Part shown: positions 22,171 to 35,092 of the stretch, piece after piece
How positions within the stretch are numbered: position 1 is the first letter of the stretch
Layout of the letters: every line of letters begins with the position of its first letter
Source of the DNA: Lunularia cruciata
Lineage: Eukaryota > Streptophyta > Marchantiopsida > Lunulariales > Lunulariaceae
Assembly (NCBI GenBank): GCA_948567375.1
Contig: OX419755.1
Span: 39,871,001 to 39,935,000 of the forward strand
DNA: 64,000 nt
Reading direction: 5' to 3'
Program-made: the position numbers and the translations under genes
The notes under the pieces: model-generated
What the model was told of the DNA's origin: nothing
Databases searched by the model: none
Seen by the model: the letters and a program-made list of their open reading frames with translations, nothing else

Positions 22171-23827
22171 TGTATGTCATATATATTTGTACTTCAATGC
22201 TGTTTGTAAACTCAACGATGAAACTCTCCAGCATAGGCTGGTCGTTGAGTGACTGTAGAATGGATATAAAATGTCCTCAGAGACCGGCTGATTATGAAGT
22301 GAATGCACGACAAACATGAATTGTCGTGACCGGAAGTAGTGAGGCGAGCCCGGTGAAGGAGGAAGACACCGGTGGTAGTAAGTGAAAATTGGAAGGCGAA
22401 CAGAGAGACGAGCGAGAAAGAAGAAGCAGCGGCTGCTGCTGTGGTGCTGCCACTGGGGTAGCAACAGCAGCACCACCCGCCGCTCTGGTCTGGTTGTGCT
22501 GCTGTTGCTTGTCGATGGCGAAGAAGCTGGTGCTGCTGCATGAAAGCAAGAAAGAAGAGAAGAAGAAAAACTAACAAAGGAAAGGAAAGGAAAGGAAAGG
22601 AAAACAAAGAAGAAGCGAAAACCGAACGAACGACTAATAGGTTTAGAACAAGACATTACACAGTGTTGTGGTTGGAAACAAGCAAAGCAGCAAGAAGAGA
22701 ACCGATAAGGCCAATGGCTAGCGGGCCGCCGGCAGAGCAGAGGCCGTGAGGATGATGAGCTGTTTCGTCGCTCAATGGGGAGCAAAGGCTTGTCACGGCC
22801 TCTGAGCTGTTTCGTTGTGCAATGTGGAGCAAAGGCAAGGGAAGAGGAGAAGTTCGGGGAGGTGTAAGATCAGGGTTATGACCGACCGACGAGGAATCGG
22901 GTGTTGCTTGTTTTCGGAAGGAGAGAACGCCGGGGAGGACGTAGGGGCACGGCGGGGCCATGGTGGGTGGTCCTTGTGCGGGCTTCAGCACGAAGAGTGG
23001 TAAAGCGACTGCCCCGGATAGGTGCAAGTCCGCGAGGTGGCTGTGAGAGCGGGTGCGGGGGAAAAATTTCGCACCCTGCTTTGTAGGAGACGTGAAGGAT
23101 CGGGAAATTGTTTGGTTCATATCCTTGTTTGGAAATTCTAGAGAAGGAAGGGGAAGAAAATTGCGCGCCGCAGACGTGATGGCGATGGTAAGGGGCACTC
23201 GAAGGTTTCTAGTGAGTTAGCGGATGAGCAGCTTCTGTCAGGGTTGTCAAATCGGCCATTGGGAAGGCAATCAGCGTTCTGAAGCGTCGGGGGTATCGCG
23301 AAAAGTAAACATTGTGAAATATGGCAGAGTTGTATGGACGTTACTATTGCTGGGAAGCGAGCCGAATTTATTACGAGTTCCATTGCTAGGGCACCCAGTA
23401 TCGGAGCTACTCCAGCAAACCACTTCCATGGAGAAGTGTTTCACGTGAAACGATTCAGTGAAATCTCACAATTTCGAGAGAGAATTAGGGTGGTGAGAGA
23501 GAGACAGACAGACAGACGGTTCTGGCAGTAGATTCTTGGAAAGAGTCAGTAAACGACGACATTCTGGCTCATGCTAAGATACACTGGATTCTTCTCGTTC
23601 GTTTGATGCGCAGTTGATTAAATCCCTCTATAGTGATTGAAAGTTTGCTAGGTGTAGGTTAGAAGCGAGCAAATAGCGACTGCAAATCGAGTCTCTTGAC
23701 AGTATCTAGAGGGGGTGGGGGAAGATTATTGTCCCCTGAGATGATGAATGAGTGACCTCGATCTGATGAGTATGTGCTTTTTCTTACATCTCGTCTATCT
23801 TGCGTAATTGTATAATCGTCAAGGTCA
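22171..23827 (+). promoter_or_regulatory. GC-richer leader/promoter region of NFRKB-like gene
   Basis: Base composition changes here to GC-richer, CpG-containing DNA that runs into the NFRKB-like start codon. It holds GAAAG repeats (about 22575-22605), CAGCAG-rich sequence, a GACA repeat (about 23503-23518) and a palindromic G-box (23438-23451). Minus-strand ORFs over 22177-23198 are Ser/Pro/Phe-rich, without recognisable domains, and look like products of composition. I infer promoter plus 5' UTR, possibly with a UTR intron; the transcription start is not determined. Confidence 0.45.
23438..23451. promoter_or_regulatory. 14-bp palindromic G-box
   Basis: GTTTCACGTGAAAC is a perfect palindrome centred on CACGTG, the core bound by plant bZIP and bHLH factors. 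It lies 377 bp upstream of the NFRKB-like start codon. Confidence 0.45.
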
Positions 23828-26800
23828 ATGGCTATCATAGGTAGCGCTTCCAAGGCAGGTAGAGGAGGCACGTATTCCGGTTCTTCTACTGATGATGATC
23901 TTCCAGTGAGACACAAACAAAAGCCTCCCAAGAATCTTCCGCTTCTAGGGTCCGACCTTTCCGACGAGCCAGAGTTCACCGAGAAAGGCACTGAGTTGTG
24001 TCAAGTTGGAGAGGAAACTTGTACGGTGCCAATTGAGCTCTTCCAGTTGCCAGATTTAAATTCTATCTTATCGCTGGACACTTGGAATTTTGTTCTTTCC
24101 GAAGATGAAAGAGAGTTCCTTGTTTCGTTTCTTCCTGCATTTGAGGAGGACGAGTTCAGAACTACCCTGCGGGATCTTCTTGGGGGCCAGAATTTCCATT
24201 TTGGCAGTCCTCTTGCAAGTCTTTTCGATCGACTGATAGGGGGCCTGTGCGCTCCGAAGGTTGCCCGCTATCATGAAAGTTTGAAATATGTGCAGAGAAA
24301 GAAACACTATCATTACTTGAGGAATTATCATAATCAGATGGTGAACTCCTTTTTGGAGATGCAAAAAGTATGGGAAGATTGCCCTGAAAGTGCTGACATC
24401 GATGAAAGGCTTGAGGTCTGGAATTCCTGGAAGGTGGAAAAGTCCATGCCGCTGGTGCCACAGCTACCACCCGCTCCCAAGAAGAAGGCTGGAAGTGCCA
24501 AGAAGCCTAAGGTGACACCTACTGCGAGCAAGAAGGTGGAAGTACCAGAGAAAAGACGAGTTGAAGTCTTACCTGTTCCTACCGTAGTTCCTACTTCAAA
24601 TTCCAGAGGTGTCTCAAAAGGAGTTTTGAAAATGAAGGTGATAGCGCCAAAGGCGGAGCAAGGCGGAGGATCAAAGAGTGGCCCTGATAGGGAAGTTGAA
24701 AGAGTGCATGTATCTGCCCCTAAAGGTGTTCTGAAGGTTGCCTCGAAAGGTGTACAAGGGTACACAAAAGCGGATGCAGCAGTAAGGGAGAAGGCATTGC
24801 TACTGGAGCCGAAAAGAGAATCCGTAGTTAGAGATCTGAAGCCAGTCAAAGTAGTCAAGACTGGGAAATCTGTCAAAGATGTAGAGGTTGTAGGTCAAAG
24901 TAGAGGGTTACTCAAATTAACTAGTGAGAAGAAGAAGAGGAGTGTAGGAACTGATAGAAAGAGGAAAATGAGAGTAGAAGATCAGGAAAATTTTGCAGTG
25001 CAGCTTAGTGAGGCCCAATCAATGTACGTAGCAGAGACTCCTCCATACGAAGCTCAGCCTCGGAAAAAGTCTTCTCCGCAAGAAGCCCGAAAGAAGGTGA
25101 AATCTGTCCCAAAGACCTTTTATGCTGCTTATGAGGAAGCGCAAGATTTTGAAGAAGAAATGGTTTCTGGAGAAGCAAGGAAGCCCAGTGTCATCAAGAA
25201 GAAGGCTCCACGGAAGAAGCCCAATGACAAATTTGTGGAGATCGTGGACGATGACGACTTCGAGCACATAGAGGATAGACGAATGGTGAGTGAACCAAGG
25301 CACGACAATCATCAGAACGGTCGGGAGCACATGGATTACAGAGATGAAGAGGTACTAAAGATTCCGAGGAGTAAACCGAACAAGAAAGCAAAGGAACCAA
25401 AGAGGGAGGCATCACCACGGGAAAGTACGCCTGATAATTCTGCCGGAGAGAGAGTTGCTTCAGTTAAGTCCTCTAAAAAGCTATCTCCCCTGAGTGTGCC
25501 CTTCATCGCCTCAAGTTTTCCTTTTTCTGTCATATATTTGCTGTCGGCTGTTCGCATGGCGTTGACAAAACCATCCGGATCTATAGCTTCTGCTTTTCGT
25601 GATCAGAGTGGGGCTAGTGAAGGAAGTTTTGCTTACGAGAAAGCCTTTCTTGGTGCCTATGATGACTTGTCTTTGAGAAACAGTTATCACTCCCCAGGTG
25701 TACATGGAGTCTCCAATTCAGTAGACGATCTTGACATAGAATGTCGGCGAAGAAGTCCGGCTCTTTCGGGTGTCTATGAGGATGAGTTACCACAACTGGT
25801 AGAGGTTTCTGACTTAGATGGACAGGGAAGAAACCAAGGGGTAACATTGGCTGACATTATCGTTAGAGTGCAAAATAACCCCGGAGATCATAGAATTTTA
25901 GGGACTGATGAACCACTAAATAACCTGGTTCGTGAGGTATTGAGGGTTTTTTCCTCAAAGGTAGCTCCTCTTGGGGCAAAAGGCTGGAAGCCTTTAGCCA
26001 ATTTTGACAAAATTTCGAGGACATGGTCATGGGTCGGCCCATTGCTGCCGACCTCTTCCTTCGATGCTCTACATGAGGTGCTTGTCACATCCGAAGCATG
26101 GGGAATTGCACAGAAGACTCTTACCAAGATGGAGGAGGCTTTTGCAGCCTGGCTCAAGCATGGTCAAGAAACATTCCAACAGATAGTCCAGTTACCACAA
26201 CCACCAACTCCACCTGGCTTGTTCACCCTTGATGGGAACAAAAGATTTAGGGATCTCAGAGCTCAGAAAAGCCTAATGACAATTGCAGCTAGCTCCGATG
26301 ATATGAGGGCTTATTTTAGAAGAGAAGAGGTTCTTCGATATTCGTTAACTGACAGAGCCTTTTCTTACACTACTGCTGATGGTCGAAAGTCTGTTGTTGC
26401 TCCACTAAGAAGAGGAGTTGGTAAGCCTTCTTCCAAGGCCCGTGAGCACTTCGTGCTGAAGCCTGCTCGACCGCCTCATGTGACTATTCTGTGTCTGGTG
26501 AGGGATGCAGCTGCCCGGCTTCCTGGTAGTATTGGTACTCGGGCAGATATCTGCACTCTAAGTCGTGATTCCCAGTACATAATAGAAGATGTATCTGATG
26601 TACAGTTAACTCAAGTGGTCAGTGGGGCCCTTGATCGCTTGCACTATGAGAGAGATCCTTGTGTTAAATTTGATGGTGAAAGAAAGCTGTGGATGTACTT
26701 ACACACAGAGAGGCAGGAAGTAGATTTCGAAGACGATGGTACTTCCTCAACAAAAAAATGGAAGAAGCCCAGGAAAGAGAGTCCCGTGAAAGTTGAACTC

Positions 26801-26971
26801 GGGATTTTTGGTTCTGATATTGGATCCCCTTCTGGAAATGATGATGAGGGGTTTGGGAGTGGTATGGGAGTTGTTATGAATTCTTCTGACGAGATAGGAA
26901 ACCCAGGCACCCATCTGCTATATACTCTGTTGGTAGAACCGAGCTTGTATACAGTAAAAGCGGCTCTTTGA
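23828..26971 (+). CDS. NFRKB: NFRKB-like INO80-complex subunit (nuclear factor related to kappa-B binding protein)
   Basis: A single uninterrupted 1047-codon frame from ATG in TCAATGGCT to TGA. Residues ~70-180 form a DEUBAD-type region (LFQLPDLNSILSLDTWNFVL..FLVSFLP, then GGLCAPKVARYH). Residues ~200-560 are a Lys/Arg/Glu-rich, probably disordered linker with nuclear-localisation-like clusters (RKKVK, KKKAPRKK). Residues ~660-850 hold the plant-conserved block with NPGDHRIL, LGAKGWKPL, WSWVGPL and FRDLRAQKSL. Residues ~850-960 are the winged-helix-like domain: RPPHVTILCLVRDAAARLPG, GTRADICTL, SGALDRLHYERDPCV, DGTSSTKKWKKP. In animals NFRKB is an INO80 remodeller subunit that binds UCHL5; plant homologues share these blocks and act in the nucleus. 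I see no splice sites inside the coding region. The tail after ~1000 is not conserved by eye. Confidence 0.93.
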   Translation: MAIIGSASKAGRGGTYSGSSTDDDLPVRHKQKPPKNLPLLGSDLSDEPEFTEKGTELCQVGEETCTVPIELFQLPDLNSILSLDTWNFVLSEDEREFLVSFLPAFEEDEFRTTLRDLLGGQNFHFGSPLASLFDRLIGGLCAPKVARYHESLKYVQRKKHYHYLRNYHNQMVNSFLEMQKVWEDCPESADIDERLEVWNSWKVEKSMPLVPQLPPAPKKKAGSAKKPKVTPTASKKVEVPEKRRVEVLPVPTVVPTSNSRGVSKGVLKMKVIAPKAEQGGGSKSGPDREVERVHVSAPKGVLKVASKGVQGYTKADAAVREKALLLEPKRESVVRDLKPVKVVKTGKSVKDVEVVGQSRGLLKLTSEKKKRSVGTDRKRKMRVEDQENFAVQLSEAQSMYVAETPPYEAQPRKKSSPQEARKKVKSVPKTFYAAYEEAQDFEEEMVSGEARKPSVIKKKAPRKKPNDKFVEIVDDDDFEHIEDRRMVSEPRHDNHQNGREHMDYRDEEVLKIPRSKPNKKAKEPKREASPRESTPDNSAGERVASVKSSKKLSPLSVPFIASSFPFSVIYLLSAVRMALTKPSGSIASAFRDQSGASEGSFAYEKAFLGAYDDLSLRNSYHSPGVHGVSNSVDDLDIECRRRSPALSGVYEDELPQLVEVSDLDGQGRNQGVTLADIIVRVQNNPGDHRILGTDEPLNNLVREVLRVFSSKVAPLGAKGWKPLANFDKISRTWSWVGPLLPTSSFDALHEVLVTSEAWGIAQKTLTKMEEAFAAWLKHGQETFQQIVQLPQPPTPPGLFTLDGNKRFRDLRAQKSLMTIAASSDDMRAYFRREEVLRYSLTDRAFSYTTADGRKSVVAPLRRGVGKPSSKAREHFVLKPARPPHVTILCLVRDAAARLPGSIGTRADICTLSRDSQYIIEDVSDVQLTQVVSGALDRLHYERDPCVKFDGERKLWMYLHTERQEVDFEDDGTSSTKKWKKPRKESPVKVELGIFGSDIGSPSGNDDEGFGSGMGVVMNSSDEIGNPGTHLLYTLLVEPSLYTVKAAL

Positions 26972-29900
26972 GCAGCCCTCGTGTGCTTGTTAGCGTAACG
27001 GGCAACTCCATCAGGGAAGGAAGCTTGATACCCTTTTTAGAGCTTCCATCATCTCTACATCCTATTTGTGTGGATCCGTGCAATACTCATCGCATTTCAT
27101 GGGAGAGAGTTGGTCCGACGGCTGCATGGGTTTCGGACCATCCTTACCTCCCCGTACATGGAACCCTTGGAGAGGATGATCACGAGGAGCAGCCGCTGCA
27201 GTAGCGAGAGATGCGGATGCGATGATTGAGAGTGATACTGGCTGTGCCAAGTCGGATTCTTGTACAGTCCATTCACTCCCTGGACTGTTGAGCTTTCAAG
27301 GAAGGTAGAGAGTCCTATCTGCCTGTTCTATACGCACGGCAAAGGAATTATCTTTGTTCTTCTGTGTATCATACTATCATATCTCAAGCAAATGGTTATC
27401 TTTAACCGTTTCTTGACCTCTATCACCGCAACTTAACAACCAGGAAATGACTGAATACAGAGATAATATGTGGTAAAATATTGGTGGAACAAGTGCTCTA
27501 ACATGGCAGCAATTTAGAGTCTGTCGAAGCATGTCTGGCTTCGGCATTTCTCAGAGGGTGATTGTTTGGAAGTAGCGATTCCACACAATATAAACAAATC
27601 TCATCATTCATATAATAGAACGCGACTTTCTGGGGTCATTGTGTTTCCAAGATGTTAAGAGTAAGAAGATCGAGAAACGAGTACATTTTTGCAGTGAACA
27701 CTCATCCTTTTGGACTTTCTGCTGTCTTGTACCTAATGTTGCTGGTTTCAGGCTCGGGACGAATCCACCTCTTTATTTCGTTGATCATAGATGTTTTGTG
27801 GTTTTGAAGGTCGATTGTCTAACTATTGTATCCTCTGTCGATTTCTGCAGATGTACTATCGAATGTGAAGGTCAGCTATAAGAAACCGAAGTCAGGCTCC
27901 AAAACTTTTCTCGCGTCCATGGATAAGTTCCAAAGGTCACATTGACCTACTGTATGGATTGGACTTCAGATCTACCATGGTCACGGTCCTAGTTGTAGCT
28001 CTTCCAACAGGTCATCAGCACTTTCCACGACGAGTCTTTTGGAGAACTTTGTATAACTTGCTGCCATGTTCCAAGAAATGCATTACAGTGCCCGTCTCTG
28101 TTGAGATGGTTGACGTCCGGGTACGTTTGAAACCAATGGTCCCTAATAACATCAATGAGTAAAAGCTTGATCGCAGCGGGGAGTCAGGTTGGATTAATCT
28201 TTTGTGTATTCCTTTCTTTTTTTGCTTTTATGCACTATATTCTGCTGTCAACCCTTTTCAGGGAACCATATAGAGAGTACCCATGTACATTGTTCTGTAG
28301 AGTCAACTACAACAGACTTTCACTGAGGCCCCCCAGTGCCATAAGAGTTGCACATATAAATACGACAAATCGTTCTGAGCGAACGTTTTTTAACTGAAAT
28401 GCACGTTGTACACTATCTTCATTTCTCAATATCCTTGTTATTCTTTCGTTGTAACCTATGTGCCCTTGCTCTACTGCCTTTGTCTTGTGAATCAAAGGAC
28501 GGGAAGCCATGAAGAGTGCCACGTTTACGTGCCCTAGCAGCATGGGACTATTTGTGCCTTTTTGAGGTTCAGTTTTTGAAGCTGTTGAACACTGCACACT
28601 TTATGCATGAATAGCATAGAAAGGCAGTCTGTTGTGGGAAGGGAACCTCTTCTCCTAAAGTGGATTGTTATCCAGTAACTTGTTTGGCCAGGCCAACGGG
28701 CTACCGAGCGTTCAGGCCCGAATTTACGAGCAGTTTCTCGATTGAATTGATGAATGATTTATCTGAGATGAGTTTTGCGTGTATTAGTGAAAATTTTAAG
28801 ATCTCACCAAACCAACTCTCTTCAGACTGTGAATCAGTCCTGTCATCAATACATGCATGACATGGTTACTTAACTAATTGCATTTATGCATGAGCTGTGT
28901 AATGCGCGCTCTTTTGAGGAGCAGCTCATATCCGGAGATAGGGTTTGTGTAGGTATTATATGAGAATTATTTGTCCATTTTACATCACATTAGAAAGTTT
29001 TATAATTGTTTCTTCTGACTTTCAAATGTTAATGATCAAAGTGAGGTAGGAAGTGAGGAGTGAGTGAAAATCTTTATCTTTAATATATGTGGATGAGCAA
29101 GTAGATATAATATGGCCATGAGTTGGAATCGCTAGTTATAGCGAGTCAGCATTTGATGGTTAACACGTGGATTCCTGCACTTAGAAATCAAATTCCTATC
29201 ATGATATCTATCTGATAAAAACACCGCTTGTGTATTATAGGCCCCAAGAAGGTTAAACCGGTGATTGTATAATTATAGTCTTAAACCTAAAGAGTTGAAA
29301 AACACTTATTTTATGTTAGACTTACAATATTACTGCACATTCACCGAGGTATTTCGCAAATGCAACCCTAAGTATGTATTATAATTATGTGGGGATTATG
29401 CTAAATAATAAACTGTATCGAAAATGTTCTCGAGCTTTATTGCATGTATGGAAAATGCAGAAAACCGTCCTTTTTGCGATGATTTTTTGGTTTTCCCAAA
29501 TTTAATCTAACCATCGAGATTTGGACTATGTATCCTTGGAGAATGTTAGGCATCTGTCTAATGACGCGGCTGTAGTGTCAATTGGGTTCGGTAATAAAAA
29601 GACTTTCTCCATTGGTCGAATTTGCTGTAAAATGATACTCTCAGGGGAGTATTCGGTGAGGGGGGTTTTGCTACTTTTTGGGAGTACTTGTCCAAACGAA
29701 ATCGCATCAGCCAAATAAGAGAAGCCATTCCGAAAATTCCGAGAAAAACCTCGATGGTAACAACTATCATGTGGCTAGAGTTTGATGAAAATCCAATCCG
29801 AATGAAATGAATTTTTATTATCACAGAGAGTCCTGCTAAATGTCAGAATGACTGTCGAATGTTGTTAGCTCTGCATCTGGATCGTATGCAAATACTTGGA

Positions 29901-31798
29901 AGAAGGAGCAGAGGCCTTCTACTTACACAGCTCGCCAAACTGGAAGATCCAACGTATGTCTTCCAATTATGTCGTTGTGTTTCCAGACGGTTGCGAGATG
30001 TGCTGCATTTCGCTCGAGTTCCAGCAAATTGTCAACCAAGAGTTGAGAACTTTCAACCTCGAGTGCAGCATAAACTCTTGCTGGTCTAAATAATATTTAC
30101 CACGTACTTACTTATAATGCGCATGCCAGCTGAGGAAGATGGTTATGATTGGGAAGGCATGGGAGTGGACTGCTAGACGTCCATTTCGCCAGCAGTTCTT
30201 TAATCAATGGAAATGTTTTTTTAAATAAGTCTTTTAATAAGTTCCAACACTGAAATTCTGAATGAAGTTGAAATAGAGAATTTGTCCACATGATAGTTCT
30301 TTCTCTTTAGATATTGATGCATACGCTGGATTTCACCTTACTATATTTAATGATCCATCGTGTATGCTTAGCATTTAAAATTGGTCTCATACTTGATTAT
30401 CTTTACAATCTGATGGTTTAAAATGATAATCCATTATTCATCATTATATTTCTCATGCTTGCTTTAGACTACATTCAAAAAACACAAACAAATAGGTACC
30501 CCTGAAAATTTCATTTTTTCTAGGAAACCATATAATTTAAACTGAAGTACAATATTCTAAAAAAAACGGTCACAATGACAGCAAAGACTTGTTCTAAATC
30601 GAAATGGAAGTAAGATATAGACTGAAGGGTGTGAACGGGGTAGGAGCCAGCCATAGTGACCGAAAGGAGTGGCGGATGCCATAGACCAGGTGGAAAACAT
30701 TTATATAACTGATAAAAGGTATGCACATGTAATCCAAAACTCTTAATAGTGACAGACGTATCATTAGAATGATCCTACAGGAAGGAACAAGTTTATATTT
30801 GATTCGGAATCATGTCGAGTACGAAAAGTTACGGGTGTTATAGTGTAAGTGCAAGTGTATGATAATAGAAAGGATTAGAAGCCAGGGGCCATGTTTGTTG
30901 GACTTTAGAGGATTATGCAAAAGTCTAGTTTGTGAGCATCCAAAGATTTCAGAGTTGAGTAATGCCAGATTTGTCGGACATACTGTAGAGGGATGAGTGA
31001 CAGGACGTTTAGTACCAGCAGGAGTTATGGCACGCTACACGAGTCGTAGAATTTGCTTGGTGGTGGCCGTGGGAAAACCGTAAGAGTAGGAACTTGAACA
31101 GATCCCCCTTTGATATTGGCCAAGGTTTCTTCTACACACAATCGGATATCCTTGTTCGTTCAGGGAAAAGCAGTTTGGAGTGCTTCGAGGTTGTGGTGAA
31201 AAGATTTCAGTTTCTCGATGTGAAAGTTCAAGGTACACATAATGCACTCTTCATGAGAGTAATCAAACGCGGAACAATGAATGATGGTCCTTGTGACTTG
31301 GTATTTGAATTCGTCTTTGCAGATGTGTCCCAACAAGCTGTCCTCGTTAAATGTTGTCTTCTATCTCTCCCACAAAACTTACAAGAGAGAGCGAATTGTT
31401 GATCGATCGTAGGTGGTGTCTACGTCTGCAGAATGAACGCATAAATGCCTGTCCTCGTGTTCTTCAAGCTGCTGAGCATCACAGCTGCTTTTGGCTAGAG
31501 ACAGTACCTCACCTGCGGAAATACGCGAAAGGATTAGTGCTATCCAACGTTGGGGAGCTGGGCTGCACATTCCCTACATAACAAGACTCCAACTTTGGAT
31601 ATTTAGACCACACTGCAAATAATGACTGCTTTTACACCGGAGAGGATAAGGAAAGAGCTTATATTGAAAAGAGGAAGAAGACATTGCACTTACATCACTC
31701 CTAATTTCATAAGTTCGTTTAGTTTGTTAGGGCCTACCCTTGACCGTGTATACTTTCGGGTTGGGGATAAGAGGAAACATGCGAGTCTGGAAAAATGA
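26972..31798. other. Spacer / 3' UTR, no gene supported
   Basis: It follows the NFRKB-like stop and precedes the METTL4 3' end (minus). Composition is gene-like (mixed GC) to about 28.9 kb, which suggests a long 3' UTR, but I find no frame with recognisable protein content. Short ORFs at 27639-27881, 28155-28597, 29521-30093 and 31094-31581 lack domains, and splice sites do not link them into a family I know. A noncoding transcript or a short unrecognised gene cannot be excluded. Confidence 0.45.
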
Positions 31799-34782
<2,984 letters not shown>

Positions 34783-35092
34783 CAAGTTCCCGTCTGTAAT
34801 TCTGATAATTCAAATTGCGCCGTCTTAGTGAAAATATATACACCGAAACCCTACTTATCACACAGGCAGAAACACGTATACGTAGACGAGCGGAACTGGA
34901 GGACGAGGCATTGACCTCTTGAGTCCTGAAGTATAACCATTATCTCTACCAGCTCTTCAGTACGATCCGAGGGCAAGCTGGTAAGGAAGTTCTTTTGAAT
35001 ATAGCTTGAAGGGGTAGATTATGTTGCAGCTGGTGAGCAGTCACAGTTTATGAGTAACTGGACTGGAATTAGTGAGGGCATGCGGGCTTGCC
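34783..35092. promoter_or_regulatory. Bidirectional promoter between METTL4 and RCC1-like gene
   Basis: Only 310 bp separate the METTL4 ATG (minus) from the RCC1-like ATG (plus), so both promoters and both 5' UTRs must overlap or abut. No obvious TATA box was seen in either direction. Co-regulation is an inference. Confidence 0.55.

Noticed and set aside
22177-23198. Long minus-strand ORFs (up to ~200 codons) upstream of the NFRKB-like gene
   Set aside because: Ser/Pro/Phe-rich, overlapping in several frames on both strands, with repeats of short units and no domain. They look like by-products of the GC-rich leader.
29521-30093. Possible small gene (frames with MSSNYVVVFPDGCEM)
   Set aside because: No recognisable family, no consistent splice chain, and overlapping frames of equal length.
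31094-31581. Possible gene at the METTL4 3' side
   Set aside because: Opposite-strand ORFs of similar size overlap here and none shows a domain. More likely UTR or spacer.
34783-34785. METTL4 start one codon upstream
   Set aside because: That codon is TTG on the minus strand; the ATG is at 34782-34780.
35072-35092. Upstream start for the RCC1-like gene
   Set aside because: The longer frame begins with GTG. The ATG at 35093 lies in a perfect GCCATGG context and starts directly before the first blade.
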